The notes beneath the pieces were generated by a model. That model searched no databases and was not told the origin of the DNA. It saw only the letters and a program-made list of their open reading frames with translations. A stretch of 64,000 nucleotides of DNA. Source: Micromussa lordhowensis. Lineage: Eukaryota > Cnidaria > Anthozoa > Scleractinia > Lobophylliidae. Location: NCBI GenBank assembly GCA_964020085.1, contig OZ026603.1, positions 8,294,246 through 8,358,245 on the forward strand, in the 5' to 3' direction. A program made the translations under genes and the position numbers. How positions within the stretch are numbered: position 1 is the stretch's first letter; every line of letters starts with the position of its first letter. Of the stretch, positions 1-12,976 are shown piece after piece.

Positions 1-521
1 GTAGGTGTGATCTGACTGGGCGTTGATTCTTCCGCTTTGCTGCTTCCTGGGTTTGGAGATGAACACCGCTCTGTGTTGTGAGGTGTGGCAGCCTCCTTCC
101 TTTCACGGGAGTTGGACAAACCCCTCCGGTTGCCAATGCTCTCTGTATCTACGATGACTGCTTCTCTTCTCGGACCTTGAGTTGCAGCTTCCAAACAATC
201 GCCAATCTGACCACAATGAGAATGCACAAAACTTCTGAGTTTTTCCTCCATGCAGAAAGGTAGGCAACAGTAGACGTCCATGCAGGACTCAGAGTGCTTT
301 GAAGCCAGAGACTTCATTTCTTGACACACGGGGCAGGTTTCCTTTTTGCATCCCTGGGAGTGCTTCAATGCCAGCTTCATGTTCACGCAGTGCGGGAGTA
401 CACATTCTGGATTTACACAACTTAACGTATGCTGTAGGAACTGTTGGAAATTAGGAAACCGTCCTTGTTCATCTATTGAAAGACTAGTATCACTTGCGTC
501 TTTAAAATCGTTTTCTGCCAT
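1..521 (-). CDS. TAZ-type zinc-finger protein, paralogue 1 (partial, C terminus outside window)
   Basis: Reading leftwards from an ATG at 521, the frame stays open for about 173 codons to the window edge, so the C terminus is missing. Residues 31-90 form a complete TAZ zinc finger of three HCCC sites: H31/C35/C40/C45, H54/C58/C63/C66 and H76/C80/C85/C90, ending in the family's PFC motif. In CBP/p300 this domain binds transcription-factor activation domains; a nuclear protein-interaction role is inferred here. The residues after the finger are polar and low in complexity, as in the two paralogues. The ATG is supported by a similar N terminus in paralogue 2 (MAEN versus MAEQ) and by a pyrimidine-rich 3' splice site (AG at 543-542) 20 bases upstream, implying an intron in the 5' UTR. 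The call is firm; the function is not. Confidence 0.8.
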   Translation of the reverse strand, partial: MAENDFKDASDTSLSIDEQGRFPNFQQFLQHTLSCVNPECVLPHCVNMKLALKHSQGCKKETCPVCQEMKSLASKHSESCMDVYCCLPFCMEEKLRSFVHSHCGQIGDCLEAATQGPRREAVIVDTESIGNRRGLSNSRERKEAATPHNTERCSSPNPGSSKAEESTPSQITP

Positions 522-3500
522 TGTTGAATCCAGAAAGGAATCTAAAAAAATGCAAACATGTTTTCTTAGAGAGTTTTACCGCTGGCTTCATTTTAAATTT
601 GAAATAATACGTTGGAAACCCTTAACCTCTCGCTTATATCTCCAATAATATAAAAGGAATTTCTCTCATCAATGTGAGGCTAGGTTATTTTAAAATTCAG
701 TACCCGCGAATTTCGGATTGGCTGAGAGTACTTAGTGAAACGTCAGGCAGATGTTAAGTGATACTTCTCATCTATCCCGTAGGACAAACGTCTGTGCTTA
801 TGTAGCCTGTGAGGGGGCGGCTGTACACAGGCTAGTGCTTATATGCAAATTTGCAAAATGAGGAATGCGGAGTGAAGCATAAAGAAAGCTTTGGATTCAC
901 TAAATATCTCAGGATAATTTTGGCACTGTATGAAAGTCTTGGCGCTACTGCCCACAGGTGTTGACAGAAGCCTGATTTACAGGATATTTGCTTTGCCGAG
1001 CCAAAACATGCGATCAGCGAAGAATTGCGTCCTGGGTTTTCTCTCTTCTTACGCTGCGGTGTATTAAAGACCCAATTGCAGAAATCGCGTCGCTAGGCTG
1101 TACGATTATGGAACGGGAATGTCAGACAACGAAACGTTATTGCCATCAAGAACACCAGAAGGTCGTCCTCATAATGTACAACATAGAACCGAACCTAGAT
1201 TCGGACGAGGAGGGCCCTCCAGCATCCCAGCTAGAGCCGAACGATATTCAGTATAAGGCAACGGCGAATGTAACGCCAATCGAAACTTTCCGAAAGGAGA
1301 AATTAGCGCTATGAAGCGTAACGCCGAAGAACAATTTATTAGCGTCCTTGTGCGCTTTCAGAAAAGGTATGCAATTAAGGAATCTCATCCAAACTCTGCC
1401 ACTGCTATACCCTGCGAGCGGATAGGATGATCCTAGATTCTGCTCGCAGGGTACCACTGCTAAAAACAATTTGCAAAATGCCTCCTATTATATCATACAA
1501 GAGAGGTAAAGTCCAATGCGTGGCAACCGCAAAGTCTATGTAGGCCTGTCAGTTTGCCGCTCGCGAATTCCTCGCGGGCCGCGAGGGAATGGCGGCTCAG
1601 CCGCCAAATATCGCTCGCTCGCGAATCCCGCCAGCTACGCGGGCTCTGGTCTTGAGTGAGCGTATATTAGTTGGCTGGAGGCGTTAACTCGATTTCCTCT
1701 AACAAGCATGAAGAGAAACAATCGACATTGAAAACAAACATTACAGATTAGCACAGGTCAATATTGATGTTGCATTTATAACTGATCTAGTCATTCGCTT
1801 TCCTCAATATCAGTCACTGATACAAAGAACGAGTTTGGACCTTTCTTGCTCATCTTACGCAGGTTGAATTCTTTTGATTTCTTGGTAAGTCTCGCCTCTT
1901 TCTAAAAATAGCAGATATCCGAAATTTTAGAGCCCTTGATCAGCTTGACAGGAAGAAACGTGACTTGGAATGACACTCGACCCTCCGACAACACCCGTTT
2001 CACAATCACACCTCAAGCTCACATACTGCTGTTGAACTCCATCAGAATCGTGACAGGAGCTTGTCAAACCTCGTATTTCATGCAGTCTAAAGATTAAAAA
2101 TAGATCTATGTGTTTTGAGTGGCAGTTGGAAGACTTCCGCTCACTTCGCGTAGGATGCACTCGCTCTATATGTTTTGCGCGGAAGGCCTTTGCTAGAGTT
2201 GACTAAGCTACTGTGGTTTTTGTCTTTAGGGCTGTTTATCGCATGCTGACGCACATTTCAAGAGTACATTCAGTTGGTCATGCAGATACGAGATAGTCAT
2301 TGAGTCAATTACCGCATGAAACTGACGGTATATAACACACATGTTTTCTATTTAGAGCACCCACCAAATAGGCAAATATTAGCTGTAATTTATGTCGCTG
2401 CAATTTACTTGAAAACCAGCCGAAATTATTTAAGTTTTAAATTAATTTGTCTAGTAGCACGAGATTAGAGTGAAATTTCCGCTCAAGACCAAAACAGTGA
2501 GTATAAAAATATTAGACATTTTTCCATTTTAGCTGAAATTAATCAAAATTAGCTGATATCATGAGCTGGATCACAGCTGACTTTGTGTTTGGACATTATT
2601 TACGCATCAATTGAGTCCAGTGATTTTCTCTTTTTCAGTTGACTGCCCAAGCCCTACCTACACAAAATCAGTATTTCTGCTAAATTCGAACTCAAGAAAA
2701 TCAATTCTCACCAACTCTATCACCAACAAATCCGTAAAGCTTTTCCCCAAATTGTGAATTGTGTAAGGTGCAATGACTATCAAGTGAAACCTAAATCCTA
2801 GTTAACGTTTTAAAAGCAACATTATATTTACCGAATCATAAAACTGAGTAAGCGTCACGGTAACTGATCGACGGGTACAGTTAAAAACAAAATAAAGCTA
2901 TTCATATCTCGTATTGAACTGACTTCATGTGCTTTTCTTCGAGATCAGGAAAGTAAACAATCTTGACCAGATGACAAAAATGTTAGACTTGCAGATAACT
3001 CAGTATTTGTTTGCTCCTATGTGTAACACAACTGGCAACGGTATCGCGACTAATGAAGGGAATATACGTTCAATTTTCTCTTAACACTACACAATTAACA
3101 CCGGCTTATGAGGACAAAAAATCTATCAAACCTCAAAAGGACGTTTTAAAAATATATGCAAGTAGAGAAGCCGTACCTTATGAAACCAGATCAGAGTGAT
3201 GGGTTTTTCTGTCAGCGTTCAGAGCGGACTTACTTGGCACGTAAAACCGAGGCCCGTATAATGTAGTTTGATGTCTGTTCCATTATATACACATGTGCTT
3301 CACAGTGGCTGTCATTGAGTTGTTTCTGTTTCCTGTGCAATGCGGAAAAATTGAACACAGAACACTGAGCAGTGCAGTCTTCCGGGGTGGTCAGGCTACG
3401 ATTCCTGGGCCTGAACTCAATTCACTCCCTCCTAAGAATGCGTTAGTCCATGGCTTCGTCCTCCGGTCTAGAAGCACTAAGTAAGTAACGTTGGAATTGT

Positions 3501-4143
3501 TTTGGACCCCATGAAGTTTTACCTTAAGCAAAAGGTCGAAATCTAATACAAGTTTGTACCGGAACGACAGGAAAATCTAGAGCTTAGTGACAACTTAGAA
3601 AGGTCATATAGTGAGATAACGCCGAGATTATTTGATGTTATTCCTTTAACGTAGGCGAGGCAAACAACTGGCGTGGGTTGAAATTCTGTTATCTCGTCAT
3701 CGCCTGTTCAAACTTACGTCAGGTGTTCAATAAATGATCCAGTTTTGCCACATTTTTATTTAGTTTTTTTTTGTTGTGGAGGCTTTAGTGAAGGGTGATT
3801 TTTCATGCTGCTTCATGATCTACGGAGAAATAAATTATATCATTAAGCAGGTATATCTAAAAGCTGACGCTTAAGTCGGTAATTTCTATAAATATTACGG
3901 GCCGGATATATAGAAATCTAAATAGTACACAATGAGAAGAAATTAGTCCCTTAACAATCGCAGGCCAAAGCGTTCAGTGTGCGATGCTTCACGACCAGTG
4001 AAGGCTGAATAATAGTTTCTGTCGAAGCTGTGGCCGGATATGAGAAGTAAAATTAAGAGGTTGTGAACGTAAATAAATATTGGCCTTTATTCACCTACGC
4101 GCGCTTTACCTAGAGCTAAAAATTATACGGTCTGATAACTACT
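522..4143. other. Gene-free stretch upstream of TAZ paralogue 1
   Basis: I see no recognisable gene here. The longest open frames (about 75-110 codons, for example 988-1314 +) have no domain or motif I know and no supporting splice context. The stretch should hold the promoter and any 5' UTR exon of TAZ paralogue 1, but I could not place a clear core promoter. Confidence 0.4.
1567..1643. repeat. Three adjacent GC-rich hairpins
   Basis: Three short inverted repeats lie side by side in otherwise AT-rich DNA. The first is centred on GCGGGCCGC (1567-1590), the second pairs GGCGGCT with AGCCGCC (1591-1605), and the third pairs CCCGC with GCGGG (1627-1642). They resemble the GC-rich centres of the foldback elements elsewhere in the window and may be the remnant of one. 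Confidence 0.45.
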
Positions 4144-7100
4144 CATATCTACCAAGCAAATCAAGAAATCGGACCGTCACGATTTGAGTTCGCGCGAATA
4201 AAGCACATATTTCAAGTTTCCGATTATTGTACGGGAGAAGGTTGTAACGTGCCTTCGCTGCAGTCTGTGGCTAGCTTATCACAGCAACGAAACGAATGAA
4301 TATAATAAAAAAAATAAAAGGCTTTGTTCTCGCCAATCGGAAGCATGCACCGTGTAATTCATATTTCTGCTCTCATTGCGTAATACTTGAATGTGCTGTG
4401 TACGTGAAAAACGAATGATGTTTACATTAAGTTTACTGGTGTAAATTGTGTTTTTAAGGATCTTAACCTAAATTTAAAAGCGATTGAAAATATCTACTAG
4501 TAGCGCGATGAACTGAACTGAAGAAGAAATATTTTCGATACAGGTGTATTGCATTGCATTGCATGTTCGGATTTGTTAATGCATGAATGACCAGCCAACC
4601 CGACAAAGAGATCTGGATGATATTTCTCGTCTCGCCAAATGTCATGCACACGAAGCCACTGGCAAACTATTTTTCGTAACAACATAATCATGAGCCCATA
4701 CTATTCGGGTTGAATCCAGTTTCACTAAGAAAACACAGATTTCTTGTTCGGGAAAATTATGTATGTATCATTTTTTTTTTCTGTTCCATGTATCAGCGGT
4801 CAAACCTCTCTCCACAACGGCCACCTTGGAGACAGAGCGGAGATTCGAAGTGACCGTTGTCGAGAGATGGCTGTTATGGGGAGGTAGGGGTAACTAACAT
4901 GACACCAGCTTTTCTCGGGGGCCGTTGGGGATAGTTGTCCGTTGTAGACAGGTTAAAATTAGAGTGAAGGCCTGTATGGACCGGCGTCTCGCCGGGACAA
5001 AACACGTCAAGTCATAACCAAAAAATGAACAAGTTCAATATGTTTATCACTGCTGTTTGTGTCTTATTTTTGATCAAATTACAGAGGCTGCCATTGGTGG
5101 AGGTTCCACTTAACCGTGTTTGTATAATTTGTTTGAGAGCTTTTAAGTTTGTTATGCATAAATAAAACAATCCTGCTGTCTTGAGTGACTAGTGGCACGT
5201 GTTTACAAGCTGTTTGTATATTACGTTCAACAATGAGCAGAACCATTGGAATTGAAACCAGAGCCACAATATAAAATGCAACACGGTTCCCTTATTTAGG
5301 AAAATAAACTACATACATTTGTTCACTTCCCTCGCAAGCTGGAAGCTTATAAAGGCATATTTTTTGTGTAAGAAAAGGACGAAAAAGAACCCCAAACATA
5401 CCAAAAGAGGGTTAGGTGGGCGTTAAACGAATCTGTTCTCGGGAGTGCCTTCGGGGAGAATCAGGTAGCAGAAATGTTATCAAATTAACAGGGCGTTTCC
5501 ATTTATGTTTACACCTGAACAGCATCTTCAAGTGATCTGAATATAACTACCTACATCATGAGCATATCATGACTACAATTTCATTTATTTCTGAGTGCCC
5601 GCTGTTTTAGATATCCTCTAGGTTGGAGATTGTTCATCGTTTATCAGCAATTAACCGGCAGCGTTTCTTACAATCGCAGCAATGAATTTTGTTATATAAT
5701 TAATCCTTGATTGAATCTATGATGTTCATCAAGAGCAATGAAGCTATACACAGCAACTTCGCTTAAGGCTACCGTATATCTTTAAAGGTGCCTCGCACCC
5801 AAGCGATGTAGCGCAAACTCTAGATACCTAATCTTTTACATCAAATAAAAGCTTATAGAGCTGGCTATTAAAGTATACCAAAAATTTGAAAATAATATGC
5901 AAGTGCGAGTGTCCGAATCCCAGTTTTAAAGACCAGCCTTCTTCAGGTATTTTCCTTTATTCCTGTAGAAGGTTGGTAGTGGCCAGCCGAAATGTCACAT
6001 TAAATTGAGCGAAATTCTCTATTACGTCGGGTTTGCTGAACTGATGTTTATATCTTCACCCGACTTGATCAATCGACCTGAGGATTATTGTTCATGCTTG
6101 CTTGTAGTTACTCTTTTTGTTCTAGTTAGGAATCGGCTTTTTTTTTCAAGGCCTATTTTTTGCCCTGCTTTCTCAAGCGGTCTTACAGTTAGTGCACAAG
6201 TAACTCAGTGTTCGCTCGTGGCCTGATTCCTTGGTAAATTAGCTTCTTCAGGTATTTTCCTTTATTTCTGTAGAAGGTTGGTAGTGGCCAGCCGAAATGT
6301 CACATTAAATCGAGTTAAATTCTCTATTACATCGGGTTTGCTGTAGTTACTCGTTTTGTTACAATTAGGAATTGGCTTTTTTGCAAGGCCTACTTTTTGC
6401 CCTGCTTTCTCAAGCGGTCTTAGAGTGAGTGGACATACAAGTAACTCAGTGTTCGCTCGTGGCCTGATTCCTTGGTAAATTAGCTTCTAGTACAACTATA
6501 AATGAAAAAAACATTCGCTCTGCATACATTCTTTTATTTTCTACAAGAATATTGTTTTTCTGGTTCAGGCAGAATACTCTTATTTCTCTGCTGGTTTTAG
6601 GCTGGAAATATTGTTGTGAATATTCTTAGATTATAGCGTTTTCCTTTCTATTGACTTTGATGACGTTGAAGAAATTTTGGAGTCACCCTGCACGCATTTA
6701 AGTCTGATATGACACATGACTTCTTACAGAAATGTTATTAGCATTCAACACCCGGCTAATGCTGTTTTTGAACATATTCTTATAAAAAGAAAATAGTGTA
6801 TTGCGTACCCAACATATATGCGGAAAGAGTTTACTTGAAACATTGTAAGTGACAGACATGCTGCATCGGAATAAAAAAACATTTTTTTTTTCTTGGCGAG
6901 AGATGGGGCGGAATGCAGCGGATATCCCGTACACTGATCAGTTTCCGACGGAGAGAGGAACGGTCCCGTTTAATCCGTAGCCTCCTACGCGGGCTTCCTT
7001 TGGGCTCGTCACGCAATCTTTCCCACGTGACCAGCGCAGGGCAAGTCTGCGTGGGAGTTTACAGTAAACAAATTATGTACCCAGTGTCCGAAAATCGATG

Positions 7101-7601
7101 CAAAGAACGGACTTTTTACCATATATAGATAACTATGCATTGTAATTAAACGACAATTTGTCCAAATTATTTACACGAATTTAATATCGATGACCCGAAA
7201 TGCCCATAGATCATGCTTAAAAAGATTAGTTACGGCTATTTTGTTTCGTTAGAAAATAACTGGATTTTGGGATTTAACTGTTATATTTTCGATGTGGGTT
7301 GGAGGGTTGGTCGCTCAATTACCAACGAAAGTCTTCCACTGAACTGCACGGCGACCCTGAAAAGAGCATTCCTGCTCAGAAAAATTGCCCAACTCCCCTC
7401 CCCCCCCCCCCCTCAAAAAGGGTCTATCCCTTCAGGAGTTATTACAATAGCTAAGTTTAGCTTTGTACTTCAGAAGGATTTGTTTGCAGAACTGTGCTCG
7501 GTGGAATTTGAAATATTTAATCCCTGTTAGCTTTTATGGTATAATCATTTCCCAGGAGAAAGACAGTTTTGTCAAGATCGCCAGCCAATTTTAATGTTCT
7601 T
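4144..7601 (+). repeat. 3.5 kb duplicated unit, copy A
   Basis: This unit is nearly identical by eye to 9377-12852, in direct orientation, with only point changes and small indels. Both copies open with the same block (ATATCTACCAAGCAAATCAA) and both end in a run of T followed by an (ATT)n tract. No coding domain is recognisable; the short open frames shared by the copies reflect their nucleotide identity. An inner direct repeat of about 300 bases lies at 5938-6490. The unit may be a non-autonomous mobile element or a segmental duplication. Confidence 0.85.
5938..6490 (+). repeat. Internal tandem duplication inside copy A
   Basis: Two units of about 305 and 248 bases start with the same CTTCTTCAGGTATTTTCC block at 5938 and 6243 and end with the same block before 6490. 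The second has lost an internal segment. The same arrangement occurs in copy B (about 11190-11755), so it predates the 3.5 kb duplication. Confidence 0.75.
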
Positions 7602-7622
7602 TTTATTATTATTATTATTATA

Positions 7623-7661
<39 letters not shown>
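7596..7661. repeat. (ATT)n microsatellite at the 3' end of the LINE
   Basis: About twenty ATT repeats with one interruption. They join the end of duplicated copy A to the 3' end of the minus-strand LINE fragment. Confidence 0.9.
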
Positions 7662-7663
7662 AA

Positions 7664-9118
7664 TTGATTTTCTCCAGTTGTCAGATGTTCCACTGGGTAA
7701 CACTGATTGTGTCTCAGCAACTTCCCGTAGCTTAGAGACATAACACTTTTCGCAACAGATGAGGAGTTCCAAGAATGGCTGATAATTATACACTTCCAAG
7801 GAAGTCAGGTACACCTAACTTGCCAAGCCAGGCCTTTGATCTTTTCGATATGCCTCCGAGAGCACCAATCTCGATAAGTATTACTGTGACTTTCGAGGCT
7901 CCATGAATCCTTCTGATTTCGAATGCTAGTTCCTGGTACTTCTCAACCTTCTCCTCCTGATCCGCTGGCACAGCTCTATCAATAAGTGTCCATTTCTGTG
8001 TGTCTTTATGCATTAGAGTAATGTCTGGCCGATTATGCTTCAGCACTTTGTCTGTGTAGATCGTCATGTCCCAGGTAATCCTCACCTCTCCATTTTCTGC
8101 GGTTGACAAGGGTTGGTGGTCATACCACTTGTTAGTACACTCTGCACTTCCTGCACATCTCCCAGTGTACCCGCAGGGCCACCTTATCGTGGCGCTTCCT
8201 ATACTCTCTCTGGGCAAGCTTCTTGCATCCACTGACAATGTGTCTTACTGTTTCGGTGGTTTCTCCACACAATCTACACAGTGGTGTCTCCGAGGTCTTG
8301 TCTATGCTGTACTTGATAGAGTTTGTTCTTAAAGCTTGTTCCTGAGCCGCCAGAATCAGGCCTTCTGTCTCCCTTTTTAAAAATCCATTCCTTAGCCATC
8401 TCCAGGACTCCTCTCCAGCTACGTTTGATATTTGTTGGATAAACTCTCCGTGCAGGGCTTTCTCCTTCCAATTTTTAACTTTCTCTTCTTTCCTCCTCCT
8501 CTCATAGTCCTGGAGGGTCTCTTCTTCAACAATAACCTTCTCCTTTAATGCAGCTTGAAGCATCCATTCTGTACTCTCTCTCAGATAGCCATGAAGGGAT
8601 TTGCTCTCCCTCTTTACACACTCCTCAATACCAACCAGTCCTCTTCCCCCTTCCTTTCTCGGCAAGTACAGCCTCCCAACGTTACTCCTTGTGTGCAGAC
8701 AGCTATTCATTGACAAAATCTTTCTAGTTTTTCTATCCATGCTGGCCACCTCCTCCATTGTCCAGTCCACAATCCCTGCACTATAGCGTACTACACCTAC
8801 AGCCCAGGTGTTGATACCACAGATCAAATTTCCTCCATTCAGTTTTGATCTACACAATTTCTTGACTCTTCTGATGTACTCCGATGTTATCTTGCCTTTC
8901 ATCTTGGTGTTGAGAGTCTGGTCCAACTGTAGTATGCCCAGGTATTTGTAGCCTTCTCTCTCTATTTCCCCGATGTGCTGGTCGTTAGGTAAGTCTATTC
9001 CGCTACTGCCAACTTGTCTTCCCCTTCTCATTTCCAGAACAGCACACTTATCTAACCCAAACGACATCTTAATGTCTTGTGAGAAGATCCTTACTACTTG
9101 AATTAGTGAGTCTAGTTG
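7664..9118 (-). pseudogene. Truncated R2/R4-type LINE fragment with C-terminal restriction-like endonuclease
   Basis: Minus-strand coding remnant of a non-LTR retrotransposon of the class that carries a restriction-like endonuclease. It starts after the reverse transcriptase catalytic motifs (thumb-like FGLDKCAVLEMRRG). It continues through a CCHC knuckle (C-x2-C-x8-H-x4-C, CRLC...HIVSGC) and then the endonuclease signature RPDI-x13-D, followed by an IGALG motif. In R2, R4 and NeSL elements this order gives target-site cleavage by the C-terminal nuclease. The N-terminal half, including the YADD catalytic motif, is absent; its place is taken by a microsatellite whose translation (long Ser-Asn run) is not protein. 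A frameshift near 8132-8240 separates the knuckle from the nuclease, so the copy is dead. The clade is my judgement from motif order. Confidence 0.75.
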
Positions 9119-9374
9119 TTTATTATTATTATTATTATTATTACTATTACTATTACTATTACTATTACTATTACTATTACTATTACTATTACTATTACTA
9201 TTACTATTACTATTACTATTACTATTACTATTACTATTACTATTACTATTACTATTACTATTACTATTACTATTACTATTACTATTACTATTACTATTAC
9301 TATTACTATTACTATTACTATTACTATTACTATTACTATTACTATTACTATTACTATTACTATTACTATTACTA
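9119..9374. repeat. (ATT)n and (TTACTA)n microsatellite
   Basis: About seven ATT repeats run into roughly 38 copies of the hexamer TTACTA with almost no interruption. The array separates the LINE fragment from duplicated copy B. Open frames across it (poly-Tyr, Thr-Ile, Ser-Asn) are artefacts. Confidence 0.95.
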
Positions 9375-9376
9375 CA

Positions 9377-12300
9377 CATATCTACCAAGCAAATCAAGAA
9401 CTCGGACCGTCACGATTTGAGTTCGCGCGAATAAAGCACATATTTCAAGTTTCCGATTATTGTACGGGAGAAGGTTGTAACGTGCCTTCGCTGCAGTCTG
9501 TGGCTAGCTTATCACAGCAACGAAACGAATGAATATAATAAAAAAATAAAAGGCTTTGTTCTCGCCAATCGGAAGCATGCACCGTGTAATTCATATTTCT
9601 GCTCTCATTGCGTAATACTTGAATGTGCTGTGTACGTATAAAACGAATGATGTTTACATTAAGTTTACTGGTGTAAATTCTGTTTTTAAGGATCTTAACC
9701 TAAATTTAAAAGCGATTGAAAATATTTACTAGTAGCGCGTTGAACTGAACTGAAGAAGAAATATTTTCGATAGAGGTGTATTGCATTGCATTGCATTGCA
9801 TGTTCGGATTTGTTAATGCATGAATGACCAGCCAACCCGACAAAGAGATTTCTGGTCTCGCCAAATGTCATGCACACCGTCGAAGCCACTGGCAAGCTAT
9901 TTTTCGTAACAATATGATCATGAGCCCATACTATTTCGGGTTGAATCCAGTTTCACTAAGAAAACACAGATTTCTTGTTCGGGAAAATTATGTATGTATC
10001 ATTTTTTTTTTCTGTTCCATGTATCAGCGGTCAAACCTCTCTCCACAACGGCCACCTTGGAGACAGAGCGGAGATTCGAAGTGACCGTTGTCGAGAGATG
10101 GCTGTTATGGGGAGGTAGGGGTAACTAATATGACACGAGCTTTTCTCGGGGGCCGGTGGGGATAGTTGTCCGTGGTAGACAGGTTAAAATTAGAGTGAAT
10201 GCCTGTATGGACCGGCGTCTCGCCGGGACGAAACACGTCAAGTCATAACCAAAAAATGAACAAGTTCAATATGTTTATCACTGCTGTTTGTGTCTTATTT
10301 TTGATCAAATTACAGAGGCTGCCATTGGTGGAGGTTCCACTTAACCGTGTTTGTATAATTTGTTTGAGAGCTTTTAAGTTTGTTATGCATAAATAAAACA
10401 ATCCTGCTGTCTTGAGTGACTAGTGGCACGTGTTTACAAGCTGTTTGTATATTACGTTCAACAATGAGCAGAACCATTGGAATTGAAACCAGAGCCACAA
10501 TATAAAATGCAACACGGTTCCCTTATTTAGGAAAATAAACTACATACATTTGTTCACTTCCCTCGCAAGCTGGAAGCTTATAAAGGCATATTTTTTGTGT
10601 AGGAAAAGGACGAAAAAGAACTCCAAACATACCAAAAGAGGGTTGGGTGGGCGTTAAACGAATCTGTTCTCGGGAGTGCCTTCGGGGAGAATCAGGTAGC
10701 AGAAATGTTATCAAATTAAGAGGGCGTTTCCATTTATGTTTACACCTGAACAGCATCTTCAAGTGATCTGAATATAACTACCTACATCATGAGCATATCA
10801 TGACTACAATTTCATTTATGTAGAGCCCGCTGTTTTAGATATCCTCTAGGTTGGAGATTGTTCATCGTTTATCAGCAATTAACCGGCAGCGTTTCTTACA
10901 ATCGCAGCAATGAATTTTGTTATATAATTAATCCTTGATTGAATCTATGATGTTCATCAAGAACAATGAAGCAATACACAACAATTTTCGCTTAAGGCTA
11001 CCGTATATCTTTAGAGGTGCCTCGCGCCCAAGCGATGTAGCGCGAACTGTAGATACCTAAACCCCTACATCAAATTAAAGCTTATAGAGCTGGCTATTAA
11101 AGTATACCAAAAATTTGAAAATAATATGCATTGTAGAATTTTTTCCGATCTCCAAGTGCGAGTGTCCGAATCCCAGTTTTAAAGACCAGCCTTCTTCAGG
11201 TATTTTCCTTTATTCCTGTAGAAGGTTGGTAGTGGCCAGCCGAAATGTCACATTAAATTGAGCGAAATTCTCTATTACGTCGGGTTTGCTGAACTGATGT
11301 TTATATCTTCACCCGACTTGATCAATCGACCTGAGGATTATTGTTCATGCTTGCTTGTAGTTACTCTTTTTGTTCTAGTTAGGAATCGGCTTTTTTTTTT
11401 CAAGGCCTATTTTTTGCCCTGCTTTCTCAAGCGGTCTTACAGTTAGTGCACAAGTAACTCAGTGTTCGCTCGTGGCCTGATTCCTTGGTAAATTAGCTTC
11501 TTCAGGTATTTTCCTTTATTTCTGTAGAAGGTTGGTAGTGGCCAACCGAAATGTCACATTAAATCGAGTTAAATTCTCTATTACATCGGGTTTGCTGTAG
11601 TAACTCGTCAAGTTTTGTTACAATTAGGAATTGGCTTTTTTGCAAGGCCTACTTTTTGCCCTGCTTTCTCAAGCGGTCTTAGAGTGAGTGGACATACAAG
11701 TAAGACAGTGTTCGCTCGTGGCCTGATTCCTTGGTAAATTAGCTTCTAGTACAACTATAAATGAAAAAAACATTCGCTCTGCATACATTCTTTTATTTTC
11801 TACAAGAATATTGTTTTTCTGGTCCAGGCAGGATACTCTTATTTCTCTGCTGGTTTTAGGCTGGAAATATTGTTGTGAATATTCTTAAATTATAGCGTTT
11901 TCCTTTCTATTGACTTTGATGATGTTGAAGAAATTTTGGAGCCACCCTGCACGCATTTAAGTCTGATATGACACATGACTTCTTACAGAAATGTTATTAG
12001 CATTCAACACCCGGCTAATGCTGTTTTTGAACATATTCTTATAAAAAGAAAATAATGTATTGCGTACCCAACATATATGCGGAAAGAGTTTACTTAAATC
12101 ATTGTAAGTGACAGACATGCTGCATCAGAATAAAAGAACAATTTTTTTTCTCGGCGGGAGATGGGGCGGAATGCAGCGGATATTCCGTACACTGATCAGT
12201 TTCCGACGGAGAGAGGAACGGTCCCATTTTACCAGTAGCCTCCTACGCGGGCTTCCTTTGGGCTCGTCACGCAATCTTTCCTACGTAACCAGCGCAGGGA

Positions 12301-12852
12301 ATGTCTACGTGGGAGTTTACAGTAAACAAATTATGTACCCAGTGTCCGAAAATCGATGCAAAGAACGGACTTTTTACCATATAGAGATAAATATGCATTG
12401 TAATTAAACGACTTGCAATTTGTCCAAATTAATTACACGAATTTAATATCCATTCCCCGAAATGCCCATAGATCATGCTTAAAAAAAATAGTTACGGCTA
12501 TTTTGTTTCGTTGGAAAATGACTGGACTAAGGGATTTAACTGTTATATTTTCGATGTGGGTTGGAGGGTTGGTCGCTCAATTACCAACGAAAAGTCTTCC
12601 ACTGAACTGCACGGCGACCCCGAAAAGAGCATCCCTGCTCAGAAAAATTGCCCAACTCCCCCCCCCCCCCCCCCTCAAAAATGGTCTATCCCTTCAGGAG
12701 TTATTACATAGCTAAGTTCAGTTTTGTACTTTGTTTGCAGAACTGTGCTCGGTGGAATTTGTAATATTTAATCCCTGTTAGCATTCATCGTATAATCATT
12801 TCCCAGGAGAAAGACAGTTTTGTCAAGATCGCCAGCTAATTTTAATGTTGTT
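9377..12852 (+). repeat. 3.5 kb duplicated unit, copy B
   Basis: Second direct copy of the unit at 4144-7601. Relative to A it carries small indels, for example about 24 extra bases near 11130, and it also ends in T-rich sequence followed by (ATT)n. No protein-coding gene is recognisable. Confidence 0.85.
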
Positions 12853-12864
12853 TTTATTATTATT

Positions 12865-12941
<77 letters not shown>

Positions 12942-12976
12942 GATAATGATAATGATAATGATAATGATAATGATAG
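12853..12976. repeat. Compound (ATC)n(ATT)n(ATGATA)n microsatellite
   Basis: ATT, ATC, ATT and ATGATA runs follow one another directly at the end of copy B, at the position equivalent to the (ATT)n tract that holds the LINE after copy A. A shorter (ATT)n tract lies at about 13043-13075. Confidence 0.9.

Noticed and set aside
5960..6010. Second hammerhead-like motif (CTGTAGA, hairpin, GAAAT) inside the 3.5 kb unit
   Set aside because: The core has a substitution at an invariant base and no usable stem III; too weak to call.
9079..9532. Long poly-Tyr, Thr-Ile and Ser-Asn open frames
   Set aside because: They are translations of the (ATT)/(TTACTA) microsatellite. Only the minus-strand part below 9119 is a real, decayed LINE.
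5079..10498. Identical 62-codon frames at 5079-5267 and 10310-10498 (minus), related to one at 14267 (plus)
   Set aside because: They are conserved only because the repeat copies are nearly identical as DNA; no domain and no evidence of selection on codons.
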